Positions 1-9,251 of a stretch of 64,000 nt of DNA are shown here, piece after piece. This DNA is from Pseudomonas laurylsulfativorans. GTDB taxonomy: Bacteria; Pseudomonadota; Gammaproteobacteria; Pseudomonadales; Pseudomonadaceae. Made by a program: the position numbers and the translations under genes. Below the pieces are notes generated by a model. The model worked only from the letters and a program-made list of their open reading frames with translations, had not been told where the DNA came from and ran no database searches. The stretch lies in the NCBI RefSeq assembly GCF_002906155.1, contig NZ_MUJK01000007.1:62001-126000 (forward strand), written 5' to 3'. How positions within the stretch are numbered: the first letter of the stretch is position 1; each line of letters begins with the position of its first letter.

Positions 1-416
1 CTGCTCAGGACAAAGCTGCGCCGCGAGTCGGCAGCATTGGCAGCCCGTGAGTCGTCCCAGGTAATCGTGATGGTGTACACCTGCTGATTGACAGTGACAC
101 TGCCGGTCGCGGATGCACCGAGCGAGCTGACAATGTTGGCATTGAAGTCAAAGAGGTCCTGATCCCGGGCAGCGTCTGGATTGCCCGAAGCCGGAGGCGC
201 AATGGTGTAGTCCGCAGCTGCGTTGGCGCGAATACGGTCCAGCATGTCGTAGGCGATAAAACTGGCCTGACTGGTCATGCGTGCGCTGTCCGTGTACTTC
301 AGCGCATTGAGCTGAAACGCCGCTGCGCCCAGCAACGCCACTCCCAGAATGACTAACGCCACCAGGACTTCGACCAGCGTCATGCCCTCCTGCGAGCCTT
401 GCATCCCTGCCCTCAT
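1..416 (-). CDS. pilV: Type IV pilus modification protein PilV (partial)
   Basis: Minor pilin that primes assembly of type IV pili in the inner membrane. The N-terminus carries a class III prepilin signal: a short basic leader, then G/MTLVEVLVALVIL, with Glu at +5 of the mature protein as in all type IV pilins. The first ATG (416) overlaps the stop of the upstream pseudopilin gene as ATGA, so the two are translationally coupled; the N-terminal part reads MRAGMQGSQEGMTLVEVL. About 138 codons are in the window and the gene runs off the left edge, where pilW, pilX and pilY1 would follow in related genomes. The name rests on motif plus gene order. Confidence 0.85.
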   Translation of the reverse strand, partial: MRAGMQGSQEGMTLVEVLVALVILGVALLGAAAFQLNALKYTDSARMTSQASFIAYDMLDRIRANAAADYTIAPPASGNPDAARDQDLFDFNANIVSSLGASATGSVTVNQQVYTITITWDDSRAANAADSRRSFVLS

Positions 417-886
417 CCGCAACGTCCTCCCAATAGAATTCGTCCGTTCAAACACACTGTCAGCGTCCTGCTTTGTACCCCCCGCCCATAGCTGATCACC
501 ACCTCCGAGGACGGCGATGACAATCCGCCCAGACTGTTGAAATCGATGGCCGCGACGCCTGAGGTTAGCGCCAGGGTTGCGCCGTTGCTCATCGCCGGAA
601 CAACCCGCAATACATTGGCCAAAGCGCCAGTACCGTCGTAAATCGCCAGCTCCCCACTCCAGACATCCCCGCCGGCTGTCGGCCGCACCCGTGTGGTACT
701 GCCCCGATCGATGGCTTCGAGCCGGGCAACATTCAACGCTCGTTTCAGGTCCGCGATTTCGGTATCAGCCCTGGTTGTCTGCGTCGAGCGGGTAAACGCC
801 GGGACGGCCATAGTCAGCAGGATCAGAAGAATCGCGAGCGCGACCAGCAACTCGATCAGCGTGAAACCTTTTGTACGATGCTCCAT
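413..886 (-). CDS. GspH/FimT-family pseudopilin (FimU position)
   Basis: Predicted minor pseudopilin of the type IV pilus, 157 aa. The start chosen (MEHRTKGFTLIELLVALAIL) puts a short leader before the prepilin peptidase site G/FTLIELL and the hydrophobic N-terminal helix; the open frame extends further upstream but without leader character. An AGAAGGG ribosome binding site lies just ahead. Two cysteines near the C-terminus (VCLNGRI... GGRCG) fit the disulphide loop of pilins. It is the first gene of the leftward pilus operon and overlaps pilV by 4 bases. It sits where fimU is in P. aeruginosa, but the sequence is too diverged for me to assign that symbol. Confidence 0.85.
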   Translation of the reverse strand: MEHRTKGFTLIELLVALAILLILLTMAVPAFTRSTQTTRADTEIADLKRALNVARLEAIDRGSTTRVRPTAGGDVWSGELAIYDGTGALANVLRVVPAMSNGATLALTSGVAAIDFNSLGGLSSPSSEVVISYGRGVQSRTLTVCLNGRILLGGRCG

Positions 887-1010
887 CGGGCCCTTCTGTT
901 TCCTTCGGCTATACCTGCTGTTGCGCAGCACAACGTTCGAACGATGCTGTGCGTTGCCATTTCTCGCGCACGGATTGCGCGAGCCACAGCACGCCACGGA
1001 GGGAAATATC

Positions 1011-1550
1011 ATGCGACAACACGGCTTGAGCCTGATCGAACTGCTAATGGGACTGGCAATTACAGGAATTGTTCTGCTTCTGGTCACTCCGGCGTTCGCA
1101 ACGCTGATCGAGTCGAACCAAAGACAGCAAGCGGCGCAGGCTCTTTTCAGTGGTATTCGCACCGCCCGGAGCGAAGCCATCGTCCGCAACCAGGCCGTGG
1201 TGATTCACGGCATCAATGGCGACTGGAGCCAAGGCTGGCGGATGATCCTGGATATCAGCGGCAAAGGGGAGATGGACAGCGACAATCCACTGCTGGCCGA
1301 ACGCCAGAGCGGCGCACGCATATCGATTGCGGGGAACGGTCAGGTCGAAAGCTCAATACGATTCAAAGGTCAGGGCGAAGCACTGTTTGGAGGGACGTTA
1401 CACATTTGCGCCGTTCGCGAACCGGTAAGCCAACATCAAGTGGTGTTGGCACGGACCGGTCGCGTTAGCCTGCGCAGCGACAAGGCTGAGCAGGCATTAT
1501 GCGAAGAAAGGAAAAAGCTCAGAGCAACGAGCGAACGCGCAGTTCTTTAG
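1011..1550 (+). CDS. GspH/FimT-family pseudopilin (divergent)
   Basis: Second pseudopilin, 179 aa, oriented away from the pilV operon. The N-terminus MRQHGLSLIELLMGLAITGI has the prepilin site G/LSLIELL with Glu+5, followed by the usual hydrophobic helix. CGGAGGGA, 8 to 13 bases ahead of the ATG, is a strong ribosome binding site and decides the start. The C-terminal part (HICAVREP...GRVSLR...ALC) resembles the GspH domain with a Cys pair. The last 32 bases overlap the 3' end of ispH, which is read on the other strand, so the final ~10 residues (ERKKLRATSERAVL region) are encoded opposite IspH codons. May be FimT or FimU. Confidence 0.85.
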   Translation: MRQHGLSLIELLMGLAITGIVLLLVTPAFATLIESNQRQQAAQALFSGIRTARSEAIVRNQAVVIHGINGDWSQGWRMILDISGKGEMDSDNPLLAERQSGARISIAGNGQVESSIRFKGQGEALFGGTLHICAVREPVSQHQVVLARTGRVSLRSDKAEQALCEERKKLRATSERAVL

Positions 1551-2466
1551 GCATCGAGAACGTGATGTTCTCCTCGCGGCCGGCCAGTTCATCGGCACCG
1601 GTAGCCCCCCAGGCCTGCAACTGCTGGATCACACCGCGCACCAGGACTTCCGGGGCGGATGCACCCGCGGTGATGCCGATACGCTCGACGCCGTCGAACC
1701 AGCTCTTTTGCAGGTCTTCGGCACCGTCGATCAGGTAAGCCGGAGTGGACATGCGCTCTGCCAATTCGCGCAAGCGATTGGAGTTGGAGCTGTTCGGGCT
1801 GCCGACCACCAGCACCACGTCGCATTCGTCGGCCAGTTGCTTGACCGCATCCTGACGGTTTTGCGTGGCGTAGCAAATGTCGTCCTTGCGCGGACCACCG
1901 ATGGCAGGGAAGCGCAAACGCAGCGCGTCGATAACACGACTGGTATCGTCCATCGACAAGGTGGTCTGGGTCACGAAGGCGAGCTTTTCAGGGTTGTTCA
2001 CCTGCAATGCCGCGACATCTTTCTCATCTTCGACCAGGTAAATCGCCCCGCCATTGCTGGCATCGTACTGGCCCATGGTGCCTTCGACTTCCGGGTGACC
2101 GGCGTGGCCGATGAGAATGCATTCACGGCCGTCGCGGCTGTAGCGCGCCACTTCGATGTGGACTTTGGTCACCAGCGGGCACGTGGCGTCGAACACTTTG
2201 AGCCCACGACCAGCCGCTTCGCTGCGCACGGCCTGGGAAACGCCGTGTGCACTGAAGATCACAATGACGTCGTCCGGCACCTGATCCAGCTCTTCGACGA
2301 AGATCGCACCCCGGGAGCGTAGGTCCTCGACCACGAACTTGTTGTGAACCACTTCGTGGCGCACGTAGATCGGCGGCCCGAAGACTTCCAGGGCGCGGTT
2401 GACGATTTCGATCGCCCGGTCCACACCGGCGCAGAAGCCACGGGGATTGGCGAGTTTGATTTGCAT
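1519..2466 (-). CDS. ispH: 4-hydroxy-3-methylbut-2-enyl diphosphate reductase
   Basis: Last enzyme of the MEP isoprenoid pathway; reduces HMBPP to IPP and DMAPP with a [4Fe-4S] cluster. 315 aa, the usual length. The three cluster cysteines are present: C12 (PRGFCAGV), C96 (DATCPLV) and C198 (DICYATQ); H41, H74 and H124/E126 (GHPEVEGT) line the active site. It is the last gene of the leftward murJ-ribF-ileS-lspA-fkpB-ispH series, separated from fkpB by a REP doublet. Its 3' end overlaps the convergent pseudopilin gene by 32 bases. Confidence 0.98.
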   Translation of the reverse strand: MQIKLANPRGFCAGVDRAIEIVNRALEVFGPPIYVRHEVVHNKFVVEDLRSRGAIFVEELDQVPDDVIVIFSAHGVSQAVRSEAAGRGLKVFDATCPLVTKVHIEVARYSRDGRECILIGHAGHPEVEGTMGQYDASNGGAIYLVEDEKDVAALQVNNPEKLAFVTQTTLSMDDTSRVIDALRLRFPAIGGPRKDDICYATQNRQDAVKQLADECDVVLVVGSPNSSNSNRLRELAERMSTPAYLIDGAEDLQKSWFDGVERIGITAGASAPEVLVRGVIQQLQAWGATGADELAGREENITFSMPKELRVRSLL

Positions 2467-2487
2467 GCTGTGCCTCGTGTCTTGCCC

Positions 2488-2587
2488 TGTAGGAGCGAGC
2501 TTGCTCGCGAAAAACTAAAGGACACCGCGTTAATCCAAAAGAAACGCGTATTCGTTGACGATCATCGCGAGCAAGCTCGCTCCTACA
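2488..2587. repeat. REP doublet (REPIN)
   Basis: Two inverted copies of the Pseudomonas REP core (GGAGCGAGCTTGCTCGCGA on the left, its complement on the right) about 55 bases apart, between fkpB and ispH. Each copy is itself a hairpin. TAGGAG arms face outward, the common orientation in this window. Confidence 0.9.
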
Positions 2588-2596
2588 AAAAAGCAG

Positions 2597-3049
2597 TTAA
2601 AGCGCTTTGACGGAGATGATTTCCACATCAAAGGTCAGCGTTTTGCCTGCCAGCGGATGGTTAAAATCGATGGTCACTTGCGCGTCATCGAACTCTTTCA
2701 CCACGCCCGGCAATTCAGTATTGGCCGCATCGTTGAAGATCACCAGCAAACCTGGCGACAGCTCCATGTCCTGGAACTGCGAGCGCGGGATAACCTGCAC
2801 GTTTTGCGGGTTTGGCTGGCCGAAAGCGTTTTCCGGCTCGATGCTCAGCGTACGCTTGTCACCGGCCTTGAAACCGAACAGCGCGGCCTCGAAACCTGGA
2901 AGCAGGTTGCCATCACCGACCTTGAAGGTCGCCGGGGCTTTGTCGAAGGTGCTATCCACCGTGTCGCCGTTCTCCAGGCGCAATGCGAAATGCAAGGTGA
3001 CTTCCGTGTTCTGGCCGATGCGTTGCTCAGCCAATACCTGTTCAGTCAT
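2597..3049 (-). CDS. fkpB: FKBP-type peptidyl-prolyl isomerase (SlpA type)
   Basis: Small cytoplasmic prolyl isomerase/chaperone, 150 aa, of the SlpA/FkpB class. The FKBP domain occupies the first half (HFALRLENGDTVDSTF, then the insert-in-flap region GFKAGDKRTL and PENAFGQPNP), and the C-terminal part VTIDFNHPLAGKTLTFDVEI is the signature end of SlpA. The start at 3049 overlaps the lspA stop by 8 bases, which indicates translational coupling; an upstream in-frame ATG lies inside lspA and is less likely. lspA and fkpB are neighbours in most gammaproteobacteria. Confidence 0.93.
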   Translation of the reverse strand: MTEQVLAEQRIGQNTEVTLHFALRLENGDTVDSTFDKAPATFKVGDGNLLPGFEAALFGFKAGDKRTLSIEPENAFGQPNPQNVQVIPRSQFQDMELSPGLLVIFNDAANTELPGVVKEFDDAQVTIDFNHPLAGKTLTFDVEIISVKAL

Positions 3050-3554
3050 GAACGGTTTCTCCGGTCTTTTTACTTTTGAACATATCCAGTGCAAGCATGA
3101 CCGCGCCGACAGTGATTGCACTGTCGGCAAAGTTGAACGCCGGGAAGTACCAGCGGTTCTGCCAGTGCACCAGGATGAAATCGATCACATGGCCCAGGGC
3201 AATGCGGTCATACAGATTGCCCAGCGCGCCACCGAGCACCAAGGCCAGCGCAACTGCCAGCCAGGTCTCGTTGCGCCCCAGACGCTTGAGCCATACCACC
3301 AGCACCGCACTGACCACGACTGCGATCAACGCGAACAGCCAGCGCTGCCAGCCAGAGCTGTCAGCTAGGAAGCTGAACGCCGCGCCAGTGTTATAGGCCA
3401 GGGTCCAGCTGAAGTAATCGGGGATGATCACGATCTGCTGGTACATCTGGAGCTTGCCTTCGAAGTAGAACTTGCTGGCCTGGTCGATGACCAGGACCAG
3501 CAAACTCAACCAGAGCCAGCTCAGCCGTCCGGAACGGCCAACGGCATTAGGCAT
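3042..3554 (-). CDS. lspA: Lipoprotein signal peptidase (signal peptidase II)
   Basis: Integral inner-membrane aspartic protease that removes the signal peptide of diacylglyceryl-prolipoproteins. 170 aa with four predicted membrane helices (around 12-30, 70-90, 95-113 and 140-160). The catalytic aspartates are D125 in GHVIDF and D144 in FNFADSAI, with the conserved GNLYDR before them. It overlaps ileS upstream and fkpB downstream by 8 bases each, so the three are one translationally coupled unit. The lipoproteins at 17695 and 25557 are likely substrates. Confidence 0.97.
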   Translation of the reverse strand: MPNAVGRSGRLSWLWLSLLVLVIDQASKFYFEGKLQMYQQIVIIPDYFSWTLAYNTGAAFSFLADSSGWQRWLFALIAVVVSAVLVVWLKRLGRNETWLAVALALVLGGALGNLYDRIALGHVIDFILVHWQNRWYFPAFNFADSAITVGAVMLALDMFKSKKTGETVHD

Positions 3555-6378
3555 AGTGACGGACCTCGCCAGCGCCGCTGATGTTGTCGACGCAACGGCC
3601 GCAGATTTCCGGATGCTCCGGGTTCACACCGACGTCTTCACGGCAGTGCCAGCAGCGAGCGCACTTGGCGTGGGCCGACTTGACGATCTTCAGCTTCAGG
3701 CCGCTGACTTCGGTGACTACGGCATCGGCCGGTGCCTGCACCAATGGCGCAACACTGGCGGTCGACGTGATGAGTACGAAGCGCAGTTCGTTGCTCAGCT
3801 TGGCCAGGTCGGCGGTCAACGCGTCTTCGGCGAACAGCGTCACTTCGGCTTGCAGGTTGCCACCGACAGCCTTGGCTGCACGCTGGATTTCCATCTCTTT
3901 GTTGACCGCAACCTTCACTTCCATGATGCGGTCCCAGTAGGCACGACCCAGCTCGAAGCCTTCCGGCAACTCGCTCAGGCCTTCGTACCAGGTGTTGAGC
4001 ATCACGGATTCGTTACGCTCGCCCGGCAGGTACTGCCACAGTTCGTCGGCGGTGAACGCCAGGATCGGCGCGATCCAGCGCACCAGCGCTTCGGAGATAT
4101 GGAACAGCGCAGTCTGGCACGAACGGCGGGCCTTGCTGTCGGCGCCAGTGGTGTACTGGCGATCCTTGATGATGTCGAGATAGAAGCCGCCCAGTTCCTG
4201 CACGCAGAAGTTGTGGATCTTCGAGTACACGTTCCAGAAGCGGTATTCGCCGTAGTGCTCTTGCAGCTCGCGTTGCAGCAGGAGGGTACGGTCCACGGCC
4301 CAACGGTCCAGTGCCAGCATTTCTTCGGCCGGCAGCAGATCGGTGGCCGGGTTGAAGCCGGTCAGGTTCGAAAGCAGGAAGCGCGCGGTGTTACGGATAC
4401 GCCGGTAAGCGTCCGCACTGCGTTGCAGGATCTGCTCGGAAACCGCCATTTCACCCGAGTAATCAGTAGAGGCAACCCACAGACGCATGATGTCGGCGCC
4501 CAGGGTGTCGTTGACTTTCTGTGGCGCAATCACGTTGCCCAAAGACTTGGACATCTTGCGGCCGGACTCGTCGACCGTGAAGCCGTGAGTCAGCAGTTCG
4601 CGATACGGTGCGTGGTTGTCGATGGCGCAACCGGTCAGCAGCGACGAGTGGAACCAGCCACGGTGTTGGTCCGAGCCTTCCAGATACAGGTCGGCGCGTG
4701 GACCGGTTTCGTGGCCCATCGGGTGCGAACCACGCAGGACGTGCCAGTGTGTGGTGCCGGAGTCGAACCAGACGTCCAGGGTGTCGCTGATCTTGTCGTA
4801 CTGCGGCGCTTCATCGCCCAGCAGCTCGGCGGCGTCGAGCTTGAACCAGGCCTCGATGCCTTCGACTTCGACGCGTTTGGCAACTTCTTCCATCAGCTCG
4901 ACGGTACGTGGGTGCAGCTCACCGCTTTCCTTGTTCAGGAAGAACGGGATCGGCACGCCCCAGTTGCGCTGACGGGAAATGCACCAGTCCGGACGGTTGG
5001 CGATCATCGAGTGCAGGCGCGCCTGACCCCAGGCCGGTACGAACTGGGTCTCCTCGATGGCTTTGAGCGAGCGCACACGCAGGGTGTCGCCGGTGGTCGG
5101 CTGCTTGTCCATGCCGATAAACCACTGCGCGGTGGCGCGATAGATCAGCGGGGTCTTGTGGCGCCAGCAGTGCATGTAACTGTGTTCGATGACGGTGGTG
5201 TGCAGCAGCGCACCGACTTCGGTCAGTTTGTCGACGATGGCCGGGTTGGCCTTCCAGATGAACTGGCCGCCGAAAAACTCCAGCGACGGCACGTAAACGC
5301 CGTTGCTTTGTACCGGATTGAGGATGTCATCGTTGACCATGCCGTACTTCTTGCAGGTCACGAAGTCGTCCACGCCGTAGGCCGGAGCGGAGTGAACCAC
5401 ACCGGTGCCGGCCCCAAGCTCAACATAGTCGGCCAGGTAAACCGGCGACAGACGGTCGTAGAACGGGTGACGGAAGTTGATCAGTTCCAGCGCCGAACCG
5501 GTAGCGGTAGCGATTACCGAACCTTCCTGCGAGTAGCGCGCCAGGCACGACTCGACCAGCTCTTCAGCCAGCACCAGCAGTTTGTCGCCGACGTCGACCA
5601 GGGCGTAGTTGAATTCCGGGTGGACGTTCAGCGCCTGGTTGGCCGGGATGGTCCACGGGGTGGTGGTCCAGATCACGATCGAAGCCGGTTTGCCCAGGGT
5701 TGGCAGACCGAAGGCGGCAGCCAGCTTGGCTTCGTCGGCAATCGGGAACGCCACGTCGATGGTCGAGGACTTCTTGTTCTCGTACTCGACTTCTGCTTCG
5801 GCCAGGGCCGAACCGCAGTCGAAGCACCAGTTCACAGGCTTGAGCCCCTTGAACACGAAGCCGCCCTTGACGATTTCGGCGAGCGCGCGGATTTCACCGG
5901 CCTCGTTCTTGAAATCCATGGTCTTGTACGGGTTGGCAAAGTCGCCCAGCACACCCAGACGGATGAACTCGGACTTCTGCCCTTCGATCTGCTCTGTGGC
6001 ATAAGCCCGACACAGTTCGCGGGTCTTGTCCGCGCCCAGGTTCTTGCCGTGGGTCACTTCAACCTTGTGCTCGATCGGCAGCCCGTGGCAGTCCCAGCCC
6101 GGGACATAAGGCGCGTCGAAGCCCGACAAGGTCTTCGAGCGGATGATCATGTCCTTGAGAATCTTGTTCAGCGCATGACCGATGTGGATCGTGCCGTTGG
6201 CGTACGGAGGGCCGTCGTGCAGGACGAACTTCGGACGATCCTTGCCAATCTCGCGCAACTTTCCGTACAGGCCAATGCTGTCCCAGCGCTGCAGAATCTG
6301 CGGTTCGCGCTGAGGCAGGCCGGCCTTCATTGGGAAGGCGGTGTCCGGAAGGTTTAGCGTGGCTTTATAGTCGGTCAT
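3547..6378 (-). CDS. ileS: Isoleucyl-tRNA synthetase
   Basis: Class I aminoacyl-tRNA synthetase, 943 aa, cytoplasmic. The HIGH motif is at 65-68 (NGTIHIGHALNK) and the KMSKS loop near residue 600 (GRKMSKSLGN); the CP1 editing domain lies between. The C-terminus has a four-cysteine zinc site of form CARCWHC...CGRC typical of bacterial IleRS. It is in the conserved ribF-ileS-lspA order, 13 bases after ribF and overlapping lspA. A long open frame on the opposite strand across this gene is a GC-content artefact. Confidence 0.98.
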   Translation of the reverse strand: MTDYKATLNLPDTAFPMKAGLPQREPQILQRWDSIGLYGKLREIGKDRPKFVLHDGPPYANGTIHIGHALNKILKDMIIRSKTLSGFDAPYVPGWDCHGLPIEHKVEVTHGKNLGADKTRELCRAYATEQIEGQKSEFIRLGVLGDFANPYKTMDFKNEAGEIRALAEIVKGGFVFKGLKPVNWCFDCGSALAEAEVEYENKKSSTIDVAFPIADEAKLAAAFGLPTLGKPASIVIWTTTPWTIPANQALNVHPEFNYALVDVGDKLLVLAEELVESCLARYSQEGSVIATATGSALELINFRHPFYDRLSPVYLADYVELGAGTGVVHSAPAYGVDDFVTCKKYGMVNDDILNPVQSNGVYVPSLEFFGGQFIWKANPAIVDKLTEVGALLHTTVIEHSYMHCWRHKTPLIYRATAQWFIGMDKQPTTGDTLRVRSLKAIEETQFVPAWGQARLHSMIANRPDWCISRQRNWGVPIPFFLNKESGELHPRTVELMEEVAKRVEVEGIEAWFKLDAAELLGDEAPQYDKISDTLDVWFDSGTTHWHVLRGSHPMGHETGPRADLYLEGSDQHRGWFHSSLLTGCAIDNHAPYRELLTHGFTVDESGRKMSKSLGNVIAPQKVNDTLGADIMRLWVASTDYSGEMAVSEQILQRSADAYRRIRNTARFLLSNLTGFNPATDLLPAEEMLALDRWAVDRTLLLQRELQEHYGEYRFWNVYSKIHNFCVQELGGFYLDIIKDRQYTTGADSKARRSCQTALFHISEALVRWIAPILAFTADELWQYLPGERNESVMLNTWYEGLSELPEGFELGRAYWDRIMEVKVAVNKEMEIQRAAKAVGGNLQAEVTLFAEDALTADLAKLSNELRFVLITSTASVAPLVQAPADAVVTEVSGLKLKIVKSAHAKCARCWHCREDVGVNPEHPEICGRCVDNISGAGEVRHYA

Positions 6379-6391
6379 TTAAGGCTCTTCA

Positions 6392-7330
6392 TTAGCGATG
6401 GGCGCTAGGTGCGGCTAGTGCACGGGCGGCGGCGACATCCGCGTTGATCGCCGTTTTCAACGCCTCCAGAGAGGCGAAGCGCTGCTCTTCTCGCAGCTTG
6501 TGGTGGAAAACCACCGTTAAACGCCGGTCATACAGATCGCCGGCAAAATCTAAAAGATGCACTTCCAGGTGGGCTTTGCCATCACCTTGAACCGTGGGCC
6601 GCACGCCGATGTTGGCGACGCCGGGCCAGGTCTTGCCGTCGATCTCTACATCCACCAGGTAAACCCCGGTGAACGGCACGCGACGACGCTTGAGTTGTAT
6701 GTTGGCGGTGGGCGTACCCAACTGCCGAGCGAGCTTCTGGCCATGCAATACACGACCGGCGATCCGGTACGGCCGCCCGAGCAGGCGTTCGGCCAGGGCG
6801 AAATCAGCGGCGGCCAGGGCATTACGGACCTGCGTGCTGCTGACCCGGATGCCATCGAGCTCGACGGTTTGCGCCGCTTCGACGGTAAACCCTTGAAGGA
6901 TGCCGGCCTGTTGCAGGAAATCGAAATCTCCCGCGCGGTCGCAGCCGAAACGAAAGTCATCCCCGACCTCCAGATGCTGGACGCCAAGGCCATCCACCAG
7001 AATGGTATCGACGAATTCACTGGCGCTGAGCTTGCTCAAGCGCTGGTTGAAAGCCAGGCACAAAACACGGTCGACGCCTTCTGCCGCCAGAAGCTGGAGC
7101 TTGTCCCGCAAACGCGCCAGACGGGCCGGCGCGGTCTCCGGAGCGAAGAACTCGCGTGGTTGCGGCTCGAAAATCACCACGCAGCTGGGCACGCCCAACT
7201 CGAGCGCACGCTCACGCAAACGCGCCAGGATTGCCTGGTGGCCACGGTGTACACCGTCAAAGTTGCCAATAGTGGCGACACAGCCCCGATGCTGGGGGCG
7301 CAGATTGTGGAGGCCTCGAACCAGCTGCAT
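6392..7330 (-). CDS. ribF: Bifunctional riboflavin kinase/FMN adenylyltransferase
   Basis: Makes FMN from riboflavin and FAD from FMN. 312 aa from the start MQLVRGLHNL, chosen because the FAD synthetase domain begins here; 25 further upstream codons have no family counterpart. The adenylyltransferase nucleotide-binding motif IGNFDGVHRGHQ is at residues 21-32; the C-terminal flavokinase domain includes GTPTANI and GVYLVDVEIDG. The position between murJ and ileS is the standard Pseudomonas order. No FMN riboswitch is visible upstream. Confidence 0.96.
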   Translation of the reverse strand: MQLVRGLHNLRPQHRGCVATIGNFDGVHRGHQAILARLRERALELGVPSCVVIFEPQPREFFAPETAPARLARLRDKLQLLAAEGVDRVLCLAFNQRLSKLSASEFVDTILVDGLGVQHLEVGDDFRFGCDRAGDFDFLQQAGILQGFTVEAAQTVELDGIRVSSTQVRNALAAADFALAERLLGRPYRIAGRVLHGQKLARQLGTPTANIQLKRRRVPFTGVYLVDVEIDGKTWPGVANIGVRPTVQGDGKAHLEVHLLDFAGDLYDRRLTVVFHHKLREEQRFASLEALKTAINADVAAARALAAPSAHR

Positions 7331-7460
7331 AACGCGCTTCTTGCTCATAAAGTGGTCGATTATAACCACACCCGGCGGCCGACGACAGGCAACACCGTAA
7401 CCCAAAGTGATCGAACCGACAAAACCGCCGGCTCGCCCGTGTTTATCGAGGCCAGAACCT

Positions 7461-8999
7461 CTATCCCAGCGCCTTGCGATTGAAGTCGCGCAAACGGAAG
7501 CCCATCAACACTAACATGCCGAAATAAGCCACCACACCGGCAACGACCAAGGCACCCAGACGCAGGAAACGCTCAAGCATCTGCCCCTCGCCCCAGGCCG
7601 GCATGAAATGCATCCCTGCCAGCAACACGCCAGACATCACCCCGACCGCAACCACCAGCTTGAAGCCGAACTTTGCCCAGCCCGGTTGCGGTTGGTACAT
7701 CTGCTGTTTACGCAGCTGATAGTAGAGCAACCCTGCATTGAGACAGGCGCCGGCACTGATAGCCAGCGCCAGACCCGCGTGAGCCAACGGGCCGATCAGT
7801 AACAGGTTGAATAACTGAGTGACGACCAGCGTGAAAATTGCGATTTTTACCGGCGTGCGGATGTTTTGTTGCGCATAAAAGCCCGGCGCCAGCACTTTGA
7901 TCACGATAATCCCAAGCAAACCGACGGAATAGGCGATCAACGCGCGCTGAGTCATGGCCGCATCATGGGCACCGAACTGGCCGTACTGGAACAGCGAAAC
8001 CGTCAACGGCTCCGCCAGAATCCCCAGTGCCAGCGAGCAAGGCAACACCAATACGAAGCACAGGCGCAGGCCCCAGTCGAGGATGCGCGAGTATTCATGA
8101 CGATCCTTACTGGCGTAAGTCTTGGCCAGGGTCGGCAGCAGAATCGTCCCCAGCGCCACGCCAAGCACGCCGGATGGCAACTCCATCAAACGGTCGGCGT
8201 AGTACATCCAGGACACGGAACCGGCGACCAGGAACGAAGCGAAGATGGTGTTGATGATCAACGAAATCTGGCTCACCGAGACGCCGAGGATCGCTGGCAA
8301 CATCTGCTTCATGACGCGCCAGACACCGGTATCGCGCAGATTCAGGCGCGGCAGCACCAGCATGCCGATCTTTTTCAAGTGCGGCAGTTGATAGAGCAAC
8401 TGCGCCAGGCCGCCGACCAGTACCGCCCAGCCGAGCGCCATCACCGGCGGATCGAAGTACGGCGTCAAAAACACCGAAAAAATGATCATGCTGACGTTCA
8501 GCAGGGTTGGCACGAAGGCTGGCACCGAAAAGCGGTTCCAGGTGTTGAGGATCGCGCCGGCCAGCGAAGACAGGGAAATCAGCAGAATGTAAGGAAAGGT
8601 CACCCGCAGCAGGCTGGACGTCAGCTCGAATTTTTCCGGAGTATCAGTGAAACCCGGCGCCGTCACCCAGATGACCCAAGGCGCGGCGATCATGCCCAAC
8701 GCCGTGACCAACGCCAGCACCAGCGTCAGTAGGCCCGAGACATAGGCAATGAAGGTGCGAGTCGCCTCCTCGCCCTTCTGGCTTTTGTATTCGGCAAGAA
8801 TCGGCACGAATGCCTGGGAAAACGCCCCCTCGGCGAAAATCCGGCGCAGCAGGTTTGGCAGTTTGAAGGCGATAAAGAAGGCATCGGTCGCCATTCCCGC
8901 GCCAAATGTCCGCGCAATGAGGGTGTCACGAACAAACCCAAGAACCCGGGAAAGCATTGTGATAGAGCTGACGGCGGCCAACGATTTGAGCAGATTCAT
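7461..8999 (-). CDS. murJ: Lipid II flippase MurJ
   Basis: Inner-membrane flippase that moves lipid II across the membrane for peptidoglycan synthesis (MVF/MviN family of the MOP superfamily). 512 aa and very hydrophobic, matching the 14-helix family architecture. The start MNLLKSLAAVSSITMLSRVLGFVRDTLIAR is the family N-terminus, with the conserved arginines of the first helices; a longer frame upstream reads into the promoter region. It heads the leftward operon and is divergent from rpsT with 252 bases between. Confidence 0.97.
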   Translation of the reverse strand: MNLLKSLAAVSSITMLSRVLGFVRDTLIARTFGAGMATDAFFIAFKLPNLLRRIFAEGAFSQAFVPILAEYKSQKGEEATRTFIAYVSGLLTLVLALVTALGMIAAPWVIWVTAPGFTDTPEKFELTSSLLRVTFPYILLISLSSLAGAILNTWNRFSVPAFVPTLLNVSMIIFSVFLTPYFDPPVMALGWAVLVGGLAQLLYQLPHLKKIGMLVLPRLNLRDTGVWRVMKQMLPAILGVSVSQISLIINTIFASFLVAGSVSWMYYADRLMELPSGVLGVALGTILLPTLAKTYASKDRHEYSRILDWGLRLCFVLVLPCSLALGILAEPLTVSLFQYGQFGAHDAAMTQRALIAYSVGLLGIIVIKVLAPGFYAQQNIRTPVKIAIFTLVVTQLFNLLLIGPLAHAGLALAISAGACLNAGLLYYQLRKQQMYQPQPGWAKFGFKLVVAVGVMSGVLLAGMHFMPAWGEGQMLERFLRLGALVVAGVVAYFGMLVLMGFRLRDFNRKALG

Positions 9000-9169
9000 T
9001 GAAAGAGTTTGTGCCTGTCGATAAACAGCAGGCGAATAAAGCGCCCGCTTATGCGATACTCCGCGCCGCAACAGCACAGAGCCAAAGCTCGCGAGTTTAC
9101 AGGTCACACGCCGGAAAGAAATATCCCGTCGCACCACGCCTACCACTTAGCGGAACGTTTCAAGCGCCC

Positions 9170-9198
9170 TTGACAAGACTTCAACTCATCGGCATGAT
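9170..9198 (+). promoter_or_regulatory. Candidate sigma-70 promoter of rpsT
   Basis: TTGACA (9170-9175) is a perfect -35 box; 17 bases later CATGAT (9193-9198) matches 4 of 6 bases of the -10 consensus. It lies about 54 bases ahead of the rpsT start in the murJ/rpsT divergent region. Confidence 0.6.
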
Positions 9199-9251
9199 TC
9201 GCAGCCTATTTTGTTTGCTATTTCCTAAAAAGTCTTTCGAGGAGCTCGACG

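Noticed and set aside
3472..6357. 961-codon open frame on the plus strand across ileS
   Set aside because: Antisense to a well-supported gene; long antisense frames are common at this GC content, and the translation shows no protein-like motif.
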